Assembly (NCBI GenBank): GCA_963837325.1
Contig: CAWIMV010000001.1
Coordinates: forward strand, 124,001 to 188,000
Source: CAVQKZ01 sp963837325
GTDB taxonomy: Bacteria > Actinomycetota > Actinomycetes > Mycobacteriales > Jatrophihabitantaceae
Reading direction: 5' to 3'
Length of the DNA: 64,000 nucleotides
In this document: piece by piece, positions 1-7,582 of the stretch
Numbering within the stretch: position 1 is the stretch's first letter
Layout: every line of letters starts with the position of its first letter
Program-made: the position numbers and the translations under genes
Notes under the pieces: model-generated
What the model was told of the DNA's origin: nothing
Databases searched by the model: none
What the model saw: only the letters and a program-made list of their open reading frames with translations

Positions 1-99
1 CCGAATCACGCCTGCGGCACCACGAACATGTGGAGCCATGTCGTCGCGATTCGCGGCGAATCGGTCGTCGACGACTGGCCGATCAGCGCACGGTACTAA
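1..99 (+). CDS. C-terminal end of an unidentified protein (partial)
   Basis: Frame 1 is open from the left edge to a TAA at 97-99 and encodes the last 32 residues of a protein, ending VDDWPISARY. Nearly all codons end in G or C, as in the confirmed genes of this window, so this looks like real coding sequence. It stops 11 bases before the TTGACA promoter of the PIG-L gene and reads in the same direction, so it is probably the preceding gene of the same catabolic island. The fragment is too short to assign a family. Confidence 0.5.
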   Translation, partial: PNHACGTTNMWSHVVAIRGESVVDDWPISARY

Positions 100-110
100 T
101 GCTGGCTCGC

Positions 111-133
111 TTGACATGGAACGGCATTTTATG
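111..133 (+). promoter_or_regulatory. Promoter/operator, copy 1 of the TTGACATGGAACG element
   Basis: TTGACATGGAACG at 111-123 is identical to elements at 1077-1089 (plus strand) and 12425-12413 (minus strand), each in front of a gene of this island. TTGACA is a consensus -35 box. It overlaps the left half (TGGAA) of an IclR-like operator; the right half here is degraded (TTTTA instead of TTCCA). It lies about 70 bases before the PIG-L start. The -10 box is not clear. Confidence 0.55.
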
Positions 134-183
134 TCTGCTGGTCGCCGTATCACCGTCGCCTATCCGGAGCAGTGGTTTCTCTC

Positions 184-1029
184 GTGAAGATCATGACGAT
201 TTACGCCCACCCGGCGGACACGATCACGAACTGCGGGGGGACGATTGCCCGCCACGCGGACAACGGTGACGAGATCGTGGCCCTCATTCTGACCCACGGT
301 GGGCGCATTCACGCCAACAGGTACGCGGAGGAATGGCGCAAGCAAAATCCCGACGCCGACATCGTGGCGTCAGGGCTGGCCGACATCGTCGCCAACAAGA
401 AGATGGAGTTGCGGCGGGCCGCCGACATCGTCGGCATATCCGAGGTCATCACGCTCGACCTCGATGACACGCTCGCCACGCTCAAGGAAGACGTCGTCGA
501 GCTCGTCGCAGGGCAGATCGCCGAGCAGGCCCCGGACGTGCTGATCTGCGACTATCCGCTGAACCCGGTCGTCGCGACCAACGGGCACACGATCGCCACG
601 TCGACCGCCCTCGCCGCGCTCGGCCGGACGGGCAGCTACCTGCGCAACCTCGACGGGCGGACCGAGTTCAGCGTGAAGCAGATCTTCTTCACATCGCTGC
701 CGGTGTTTCCCAGCGACGGGTTGAGCACCTACGGCATCCGTAACGATCTGCTCATCGACATCAGCGACCTCGTGGGGCGCAAGGTCGCCGCAATGGATTG
801 CTTCGTCAGCCAGGGCTACCACGGACTGTTCGCCCGGAAGCTGATCGAGTCCAACAACGGCGAATTCGGTCGGGTGGCGGGGGTGAACTTCGCAGAGGCG
901 TACTGCCGGATGTACAACGAGACGAGGACCTTGCTGCCGGTCACCGAGGCCGCGATGACGGCCGACCCGCTGACCAGGCACATCACCTACTCGAGCCATG
1001 ACCTGCGGGCCAGCTTTCCGGTTTCCTGA
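184..1029 (+). CDS. PIG-L/LmbE family deacetylase-like protein with altered AHPDDE motif
   Basis: This is a 281-residue PIG-L family protein. Members are zinc-dependent N-deacetylases of GlcNAc conjugates, such as MshB. No signal peptide is seen, so it is probably cytosolic. Residues 8-13 read AHPADT where the family has AHPDDE. The histidine and second aspartate (zinc ligands in MshB) are kept, but the first aspartate, the general base in MshB, is alanine. A GGTIARHADNGDE stretch follows, and a later zinc-ligand histidine is plausibly the one in NGHTIAT (about residue 135). GTG 184 is chosen because GGAG at 166-169 is too close to GTG 172; ATG 193 is also possible. It is the first complete gene after operator copy 1. 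The altered motif suggests another mechanism or loss of hydrolysis. Confidence 0.8.
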   Translation: MKIMTIYAHPADTITNCGGTIARHADNGDEIVALILTHGGRIHANRYAEEWRKQNPDADIVASGLADIVANKKMELRRAADIVGISEVITLDLDDTLATLKEDVVELVAGQIAEQAPDVLICDYPLNPVVATNGHTIATSTALAALGRTGSYLRNLDGRTEFSVKQIFFTSLPVFPSDGLSTYGIRNDLLIDISDLVGRKVAAMDCFVSQGYHGLFARKLIESNNGEFGRVAGVNFAEAYCRMYNETRTLLPVTEAAMTADPLTRHITYSSHDLRASFPVS

Positions 1030-1076
1030 CCCAGCTAGGGCAACGACGTCTCGACCGCGTCGTGGGCCGACGATTA

Positions 1077-1105
1077 TTGACATGGAACGCTATTCCATTT
1101 ACGAA
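1077..1105 (+). promoter_or_regulatory. Promoter with perfect IclR-like palindrome, copy 2
   Basis: TTGACA (1077-1082), a 17-base spacer and TACGAA (1100-1105) make a good sigma-70-type promoter. The spacer contains ATGGAA-CGCTA-TTCCAT (1082-1098), a perfect 6-base inverted repeat around five bases. The E. coli IclR consensus is TGGAAATNATTTCCA, so the TGGAA-N5-TTCCA form matches. A protein bound here would cover the space between -35 and -10, which fits repression. It drives the propeller glycosidase and HisD-like genes. Confidence 0.65.
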
Positions 1106-1143
1106 TAATGAGCGTTGTCCGTTGTGCGAGCCTGGAGGCCGTT

Positions 1144-3148
1144 GTGCGAAGTTTGAACCGCTGCTTGCGCTATCGCTCGGCCCCAGCCGCCGTCGCCTTG
1201 ATCGCAAGTGGGGCGATCCTCGTGCTCACCCCCGCATCCGCCCAGCAGCTCCCGCAACCCGTTCCGGGCCGGCCCGGCGCGCTGATCGCGAACGGTGGCT
1301 TCGACGTCGGCGACCGTTCCGGCCATCCGATCAACTGGGCGGTTGACGGCAACACCAACGGCGCAAAGATCGTCAACCTCTCGGCGTACCGATCCGAAGG
1401 CATCGCTTCCCTTCAGGTGGACAGTTCGGCCGGCGCGGTCACGATTTCGAGCGAACGAGCGGTCGCAACCGCCGGTGAGCGCTACACCGCGTCCGCCGAG
1501 GTGAAGGGCAAGAGTGGTGAACCAGCGCAGTTCTCGCTGCAGTTCACCGACTTCAACGGCACCGTGCTGGCGACGCAGACCGCATCGCCGACCTTCAGCA
1601 CCGACTGGCAGAAGGTCACGGTGGCGGCGACCGCGCCGAGCCACAACGGCGCATCTCAGTCTCGCAATCACGAGCGGCAGCGCCGCCGGCGTGTCGTACT
1701 GGGACGAGGTGGCCGCGAACGGAACGCCGGTGCCGTACGACCCGAAACTCGCTACGTCGCGCGAGCTGTTCCTCGACAACTACCGAATCGCTTCCGCCAG
1801 CAATGTCGGTCGCGTCGTGCACCCGGCGGACAAGCTGCCTGGTCCGGTGCTGCGCCCGGACAAGCCGTGGGAGAACAGCACGTACACCTACGGTTCGGTC
1901 TACAAGGTCGGCGGCGTCTACCGCATGTGGTACACCTGCACGAACTCGACCGGCTACGACCTCTGCTATGCCCAGAGTACGGACGGAACGAGGTGGACGA
2001 AGCCGCTCGGTGTCGGTGACTACGGCTACGGCGATCTGCCCGCATCGAAGACCAACATCGTCCTCCCCGGCGGCGGCACCGTCGCGTACAACCCGTCTGC
2101 GCCTGCGGACCGCCGATACGCAGCACTCAACTTCCACACCGGTGTGGTCAACGAAACCCTGGGGTACTACGCCTTCTTCTCCCCGGATGGCTATCACTGG
2201 ACGAGCGCGCAGAGCGCCCCCGTACTGCTCGACGGCGACGTGTCGAACGTGATCTACGACGGCGCTACGCACCGATACATCGCCACCGTCAAGAAGCGGA
2301 TGTTCACCTCCCGCACCCCTGGGACGTACGAGCGCGCGGCGTTCATTGCCACGAGCTCTGACTTCATCCACTGGAGCACGCCGCAGCTTGCGGTCGAGGG
2401 TGACTACGCCGACGACGGATCCGCGGCTGCCATCAACGGGCTGGAAGGTCAGATCTACGGGATGCCGGTCATGCCGTACGAGAGCACCTACGTCGGGATC
2501 CCGTGGGTGTTCTCGATCCAGAACTTCACCGAAGGCGTCTCGAAGGGTGCCGGGGACGGGCCCGTTGTGCCGGAGATCGCGTCCTCGCGCAACCTGCTGG
2601 ACTGGGACCGGCCAGTGCGAGACCCGGTGATCGCGCCTGGCCAGCCCGGTGCCTGGGACGACGGAACGATTTATACCGCGTCGGACTTCGTCGTTGCGAA
2701 CAACCACGTCTACCTCTACTACGGGGGCTTCAACACACCGCACGGCGGCGCTGATCCGAGCGACCCGAATCGCGCGGTCCAAGTCGGTCAGACCGGCCTG
2801 GCGAGCTGGCGTCGCGACGGCTTCGTTTCGCTCACGAACGCCTCGGGCAGCGGTCTTGGCGATCCCGGGCAGGTCACCACCAGGCCCGTCGAGTTCACCG
2901 GCTCGGAGCTGCACCTGAATCTGGACGTCCACAGTCACGGCAGCGTGGGGGTCGAGGTGCTCGATCCGGCAACCGGAAAACCTCTGCCCGGATACAGCGC
3001 CGAGGACGTAGTGGCGATCCACGGGGACCGGCTCGACACGACCGTGCATTGGCGACACGGCAAAACGCTGGCCGGTCTCGCCGGAAAGCAGGTCGCATTC
3101 CGGTTCGACATCGTCGGCGCCGACCTCTACTCGTACTGGGTCCGCTGA
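1144..3148 (+). pseudogene. Secreted beta-propeller glycosidase (GH32/GH43-like) with N-terminal carbohydrate-binding-like domain, frameshifted
   Basis: Two overlapping frames form one protein. The first frame gives a signal peptide (SAPAAVALIASGAILV, ending ASA), then a jelly-roll region of the CBM4/9 type (GALIANGGFDVGD onward). Near 1650, after APSHNG, the match continues one frame over as HLSLAITSGSAAGVSYWDEV. The second frame then runs to 3148 with a five-bladed-propeller glycosidase signature (RELFLDNYRIAS, VYRMWYTC, STDGTRW) and the C-terminal sandwich usual in that group. GTG 1144 is preferred over ATG 1108 because GGAGG lies at 1134-1138 and the signal peptide fits. The one-base shift is either a sequence error or a real lesion; codon quality stays high on both sides, so any lesion is recent. 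Substrate unknown. Confidence 0.75.
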
Positions 3149-3194
3149 GTCGCGCGCCCCAGGACCCGGTCGAACCAACCCCGTCAGGAGACCC

Positions 3195-4517
3195 GTGCCT
3201 CGCCATCTCAAGCTTCCGCAGCCGGCCACCGAAGCGGCCAACGCTCCGTCGGATGTGAGCGCCACCGTCGCCGAGCTGATCGCCGAAATCCGCATTCGTG
3301 GGGAGGAGGCGGTTCGGGAGTACTCGGCCCGTTTCGATGGTTGGTCGCCGGCATCATTCCGACTGAGCGACAGCGAGATCGCGGACGCGATCGCCGCCGT
3401 CCCGCAGCAGGCGATCGAGGACATTCGTACGGTTCAGCAGAACGTCCGCGCCTTCGCCGAGCACCAGCGGGCCTCGTTGCAGGACTTCGAGATCGAGACC
3501 CAACCCGGAGTTCTGTTGGGCCAGAAGAACATTCCCGTCTCGGCCGTCGGCGCGTACGTTCCCGGCGGCCGGTACCCACTGGTCGCGTCTGCGCACATGA
3601 CGGTGGTGACCGCCAAGGTCGCCGGAGTCGAGCGCGTCGCCGCGTGCACCCCTCCGATTCGTGGCGCGGTACCGGCCGCGACCGTCGCCGCGCTGCACCT
3701 CGCGGGCGCCGATGAGATCTACCTGCTGGGCGGCGTCCAGGCGATCGTGGCCATGGCGCTGGGCACGAACTTGATCGCGCCGGTGGATCTCGTTGCCGGC
3801 CCCGGCAATGCCTACGTGGCCGAGGCGAAGCGGCAGCTCTTCGGCGAGGTGGGTATCGACCTGCTTGCCGGGCCGACAGAGATCCTCATCGTCGCCGACG
3901 CCTCGGCTGACCCATTCCTCGTCGCGGTCGATCTGTTGTCGCAGGCCGAGCACGGACCCGATTCCCCCGCGGTGCTTGTCACGACATCGGAGAGCCTCGG
4001 TCGCGAGGTGATCGAACAGGTTGAGCGGCTGCTGCCCACCATGCCCACTCGGGACTTCGCTGAGCCGGCGTGGCGGGACCACGGCGAGGTGGTCGTCGTC
4101 GACGGGCTCGCAGAGGCATATGCGGTCGCCGACGAGTACGCGAGCGAGCACGTCGAGATCCTCACGGAAAATCCACGCGAGGCGCTCGACCGGATGGGCA
4201 CGTACGGCGCGCTCTTTCTCGGCGCCGGCACCTGCGTCTCCTACGGGGACAAGGTGATCGGTACGAACCACACGTTGCCGACGCGGCGCTCGGCGCGGTA
4301 CACGGGCGGCCTCTGGGTCGGCAAGTACCTCAAGACGGTCACCTACCAAGAAGTGACGAGCGCGGCCGCCAGCGCCGAGCTCGGTGAGCTGTGCGGCCGG
4401 GCGGCACGCGTGGAGTTCTTCGAGGGCCACGCGCGCTCCGGAGACGTGCGCGCTGCGCGTTACCACAACACGACTCCGGACTGGGTGCCCTCGGCGTCGG
4501 CATCGGTATCCGGCTGA
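3195..4517 (+). CDS. HisD-superfamily NAD-dependent dehydrogenase, sulfopropanediol dehydrogenase (HpsN)-like
   Basis: This 440-residue protein has the histidinol dehydrogenase fold. Visible elements are YVPGGRYPLVASAHM, GPGNAYVAEAKRQLFG, AGPTEI, SQAEHGPDS (zinc Gln/His), SEHVEI with the catalytic Glu-His pair near 318-319, and YGDKVIGTNHTLPT. The GTNHTLPT version and the conserved CTPP and YTGGLWVGKYLKT segments resemble the HpsN branch, which oxidises 2,3-dihydroxypropane-1-sulfonate, more than biosynthetic HisD (GTNHVLPT). It lies 46 bases after a secreted glycosidase gene with no histidine genes nearby, which also argues for a catabolic polyol or sulfonated-polyol substrate. The GTG start has AGGAG at 3186-3190. 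Family is secure; substrate is inferred. Confidence 0.8.
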   Translation: MPRHLKLPQPATEAANAPSDVSATVAELIAEIRIRGEEAVREYSARFDGWSPASFRLSDSEIADAIAAVPQQAIEDIRTVQQNVRAFAEHQRASLQDFEIETQPGVLLGQKNIPVSAVGAYVPGGRYPLVASAHMTVVTAKVAGVERVAACTPPIRGAVPAATVAALHLAGADEIYLLGGVQAIVAMALGTNLIAPVDLVAGPGNAYVAEAKRQLFGEVGIDLLAGPTEILIVADASADPFLVAVDLLSQAEHGPDSPAVLVTTSESLGREVIEQVERLLPTMPTRDFAEPAWRDHGEVVVVDGLAEAYAVADEYASEHVEILTENPREALDRMGTYGALFLGAGTCVSYGDKVIGTNHTLPTRRSARYTGGLWVGKYLKTVTYQEVTSAAASAELGELCGRAARVEFFEGHARSGDVRAARYHNTTPDWVPSASASVSG

Positions 4518-4614
4518 CCCGCGCCGATGGCCTGAGCCATGGACCCGGCGAGTGCGGGGCCGAGCCTGGGCTCAGTGGCCGGCGAATAACGACCCGTGGA
4601 CTCGCCCAAGCGGA

Positions 4615-5466
4615 TCAGAGTCCGTCGTCGTCGCTCCAGTCGCTCTGCCACCGCCAGTCGATCGGTTCGGCGGTGCGCTGGTAGCGGATGTCGGTGGACA
4701 GCCGGATGATGCCGTCGGGATCGGCGTTGTCCAGTGACGCGTGCACGATGTACGGCGAATGCACCACGATGTCGCCGGCGGCGTAGTCGGCGACCAACCA
4801 GCGGCTGTCGTGCTGGTCGGCGAGGGCGGGCAGGTCGGCGGTGATTGATGCCGCCGGCCGCTTCAACCTGCCTTCCGTCTCGTCGCGCCGAACCCAGTGG
4901 TGACTGTGCGCGAGATACACGAGACCGCCGCGCTCGACCGGGCAGTCTCCGATCGGTATCCACACCGACAGCAGCCGGTCGGTGCCCTCGCGGATGTAGA
5001 CGAGGTCGTAGTGCGCCTGGGTCGCAGTTCCGATCCCGATCTCGCCCGGTCGAACGTGGCGGATGATCTTGCGTCGGTGCAGGAACGGTTCATCACCGTA
5101 GAGCCACCCGAACCAGTCGCGCAGTGCTGCCTGGTTGCAGAACTGCGCGTATCGGGAGCCCGGCACGATCTGGCCGAACAAGCGCCGGCGGAACTCGGCC
5201 GCGTCGAACTCGTCGTGACCAGCGTCGCCGCGAACCGGGTCGCTGCCACGCGCGATCAACCCCGTGCCGGCGAGGGCGGCGAAGTAGTGCCGCCGGAAGG
5301 CGAGCACGTCGTGGGGGTCGAGCGCCTTCGGCAGAAACAGGTATCCGTCGCGGCGCAGCCTGCGCCACAGCGCCGCGCGATCCTTGCGCTCGGCGTCGGG
5401 CACCGGCTCGAGCCGACCCAGCCGCCGCGGTGCCTCGGCGAGGACATACCCGTTGGAGGTGAGCAC
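4615..5466 (-). CDS. Phytanoyl-CoA dioxygenase (PhyH) family Fe(II)/2-oxoglutarate oxygenase
   Basis: This 283-residue PhyH-type oxygenase should use 2-oxoglutarate and O2 to hydroxylate a small molecule. The iron facial triad is visible as HYD (H152, D154) in QAHYDLVYIREG and the distal histidine H242 in VVHSPYIVHASLDN. R255 is a candidate 2-oxoglutarate anchor. There is no signal peptide. It is the last gene of the leftward operon, 92 bases after the sialidase-like gene at 5559. The GTG start has AGGA about 11 bases upstream. In this setting it may oxidise a sugar or aglycone released by the secreted enzymes; that role is inferred. Confidence 0.8.
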   Translation of the reverse strand: MLTSNGYVLAEAPRRLGRLEPVPDAERKDRAALWRRLRRDGYLFLPKALDPHDVLAFRRHYFAALAGTGLIARGSDPVRGDAGHDEFDAAEFRRRLFGQIVPGSRYAQFCNQAALRDWFGWLYGDEPFLHRRKIIRHVRPGEIGIGTATQAHYDLVYIREGTDRLLSVWIPIGDCPVERGGLVYLAHSHHWVRRDETEGRLKRPAASITADLPALADQHDSRWLVADYAAGDIVVHSPYIVHASLDNADPDGIIRLSTDIRYQRTAEPIDWRWQSDWSDDDGL

Positions 5467-5558
5467 GCTTCGAGTGTTCCTCTCGTCTCGGCGCCCAGCC
5501 GGGCTCGGTTCGCGGCCGTATCGCCGCGGGCACGAGCCCGGCTGACGCCACCGTCACG

Positions 5559-7556
5559 TCACCTGTACATGGATGGCCAGGTTCGCCAGCTCACCACTTG
5601 ACGAGTGATGATGTTGTAGCCGAACGACAGTAGTGATCCGTTCGGCAGTTGCACGCTGCTGTTGTTGGCCTGATCGTCGGAACTGGAGTTGTAAACCGGT
5701 AGTTGGCGATAGCCGATCCACGGCCCGGCAGGCTTGGTGATCAGTGAGGCGTAGGTCGGGCGCAGCGGCTGCAGGATGTTGCCGAAGGTCACCAGGACCG
5801 ACCCGTCCTTCGTAAGAAGGAGGTGATCAGACGAGGCGGGGATGTCCGTCCACTCCGGTGCCGTCCAGCTGTAGCCGCCGTCGAAGGAGCGCACGATTCG
5901 CGACTGACGTTCCGCGCCCACCGACGCGAAGTACATCCGGATGATCATCACGAGCTCACCGTTGGACAGCGCAACAATGCTCGGCTCCCGATTCGTGAAC
6001 TGCGCGTTGTCGGCGGCGACCGTCAGCTGCTGGTCGGCCGGGAAGGTCTTACCTCCGTCGGTGCTGCGAGCGATCCGGGCGCCCGAACCGTAGAGCGGCT
6101 GCAGCACATCGCCGTTCTGCAGTTGGACGGCAGGTCCGTGTTCATACGTGCCGATGTTCGACTCGATCTTGGCGAACGTCGGGAACGTCTTCCCGCCGTC
6201 GGTCGAGCGGTACACGAAGGTCCCCACGTTCGCCCCGCCGCGGGTCCAGTCGGTTTCGAACGTGGTGAGCAGCAGGGTCCCGTCGCGCAACTGCGTGATC
6301 TTGGGGTCGCGGTCGTCGTACTGGTTGGCGACCACCGTGCGCGGCTTGGTCCACGTACGGCCGTCGTCCGAGGAGCTGACCAACCGGATGACCCCGTTGG
6401 CGTTGGTGTGCGCGGTTGCGTAGTGGTACACGACCACGATCCGGCCATCACGCAACCGGACGGCGTCCGGGAAACGGGGCTGCTCCGGCCCGCTCTCCTG
6501 CGAGACCACCGAGGTGCGGATCGGCGCGAACGACTGAGTGTTCATCTGGACCGAGCGACACAGGCCAGTGCGGTGGTCGGTGACGGTGACGCTGACGGGA
6601 TGCAGCCCGATGTTCGGCTCCACGAGTGGCGCCCGGACGACGAGGTTGCCATGGTGACCGCGCACCTGGCCGTGCACCCAGCGGTCGCCGACGTACACCT
6701 CAGCTCGCACCGCGTGACGATCGACAGCGGGATCAGCGATCGACGCGACGTCGGACACCGGCGCACGCGTGCCGGCGGTCAGCCGGGTTACCAGGCCGGT
6801 CGATGCAATTCCCGGGTCGAGGTCGCGCGGGTCGACCTGGTCGGTCATCGCCAGCCGATCGACATACAGGTCCGTGCCTTTGGCGGCGACCCCGGCCGAG
6901 GCCACCTCGAACCCGGTGACCGCAGCTGCCGAGCCGGCGTGCACGGTGGTCCGGAAGACGAAATCGCCCATCTGCATCACCAAGGCATCCGGTGACGCGG
7001 TGAGGATCATGCGGTGGGGCGAGTCCTGGGCGGTGACATCGGGAAGCACCGCCCACGGCTGGTATTTCGTACCGTCGTAGATCGTCACCTGTGCGGCCGG
7101 GCTGGCGCCCCAGGCGTACAACGGCGCGATACCGAGCCGATAGGCAACCAGGTCGTTACCGGCGGAATCGACACCGTGCACATCGAGCTGGAACCAGAGC
7201 GGCATGTGCGGCGCGAGATCGACTCCGAATCGGCGCGCCGGTGCCGCGGACGCCGGGAAGATCACCGAGCTGTCCGAGCTGGTCGAGCTGTCCACGAGAT
7301 GGACCGCCTGGGTGCCGGAAGGGGCGGCAGCCACAACTACCGTCCCGCGGGTGACAGTGTCGGCGGGTGGCGCCCCGGCTGGTTCGTCGTCGAAAGTGCG
7401 GACGGGGCCTTGTGGCGGCGCCGGACAGGCGGTACCTGTGGTCGCCCTCGGCGTGCGACTCGACGGGCTGGCAGCGGCCGTGGCGAGCCCCGGCGAGGTC
7501 AGCACGAGGCTGGTCGTTGCCGTGGCGGTGAGCACGAAGCGTGCAGTGCGATGCAT
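5559..7556 (-). CDS. Secreted sialidase-like protein with Asp-box repeats
   Basis: This is a 665-residue exported protein. The signal peptide (FVLTATATTSLVLTSPGLATAAA) is followed by a beta-rich region of about 330 residues. A six-bladed BNR propeller comes next, with Asp-boxes SDDGRTW, STDGGKTF (twice) and SFDGGYSW, and a PRFPDAVRLRDGR segment where sialidases carry their F/YRIP motif. The frame is open further upstream, but ATG 7556 is chosen because GGAGG stands 7 bases before it and the signal peptide starts there. It lies 26 bases after the stop of the upstream gene. I could not place the full sialidase catalytic set, so the sugar cleaved is uncertain; exo-sialidase is only one possibility. 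Confidence 0.75.
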   Translation of the reverse strand: MHRTARFVLTATATTSLVLTSPGLATAAASPSSRTPRATTGTACPAPPQGPVRTFDDEPAGAPPADTVTRGTVVVAAAPSGTQAVHLVDSSTSSDSSVIFPASAAPARRFGVDLAPHMPLWFQLDVHGVDSAGNDLVAYRLGIAPLYAWGASPAAQVTIYDGTKYQPWAVLPDVTAQDSPHRMILTASPDALVMQMGDFVFRTTVHAGSAAAVTGFEVASAGVAAKGTDLYVDRLAMTDQVDPRDLDPGIASTGLVTRLTAGTRAPVSDVASIADPAVDRHAVRAEVYVGDRWVHGQVRGHHGNLVVRAPLVEPNIGLHPVSVTVTDHRTGLCRSVQMNTQSFAPIRTSVVSQESGPEQPRFPDAVRLRDGRIVVVYHYATAHTNANGVIRLVSSSDDGRTWTKPRTVVANQYDDRDPKITQLRDGTLLLTTFETDWTRGGANVGTFVYRSTDGGKTFPTFAKIESNIGTYEHGPAVQLQNGDVLQPLYGSGARIARSTDGGKTFPADQQLTVAADNAQFTNREPSIVALSNGELVMIIRMYFASVGAERQSRIVRSFDGGYSWTAPEWTDIPASSDHLLLTKDGSVLVTFGNILQPLRPTYASLITKPAGPWIGYRQLPVYNSSSDDQANNSSVQLPNGSLLSFGYNIITRQVVSWRTWPSMYR

Positions 7557-7582
7557 TACCGATCCTCCATGGGCGGTGATGG

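Noticed and set aside
1616..3424. Long antisense open frames opposite the propeller glycosidase and similar frames elsewhere (for example 10342-12630 plus, 50859-53627 minus)
   Set aside because: They mirror strong genes on the other strand, are rich in Arg/Gly/Val/Asp from reverse-complement GC codons, and show no family motifs.
3195..4517. Calling this gene hisD of histidine biosynthesis
   Set aside because: No other his genes are present, and its motifs fit the HpsN-like branch better.
4529..4580. GGCCTGAGCC and GGCTCAGTGGCC as a terminator between convergent genes
   Set aside because: The loop is about 30 bases long and the arms are imperfect; too weak to list as a feature.
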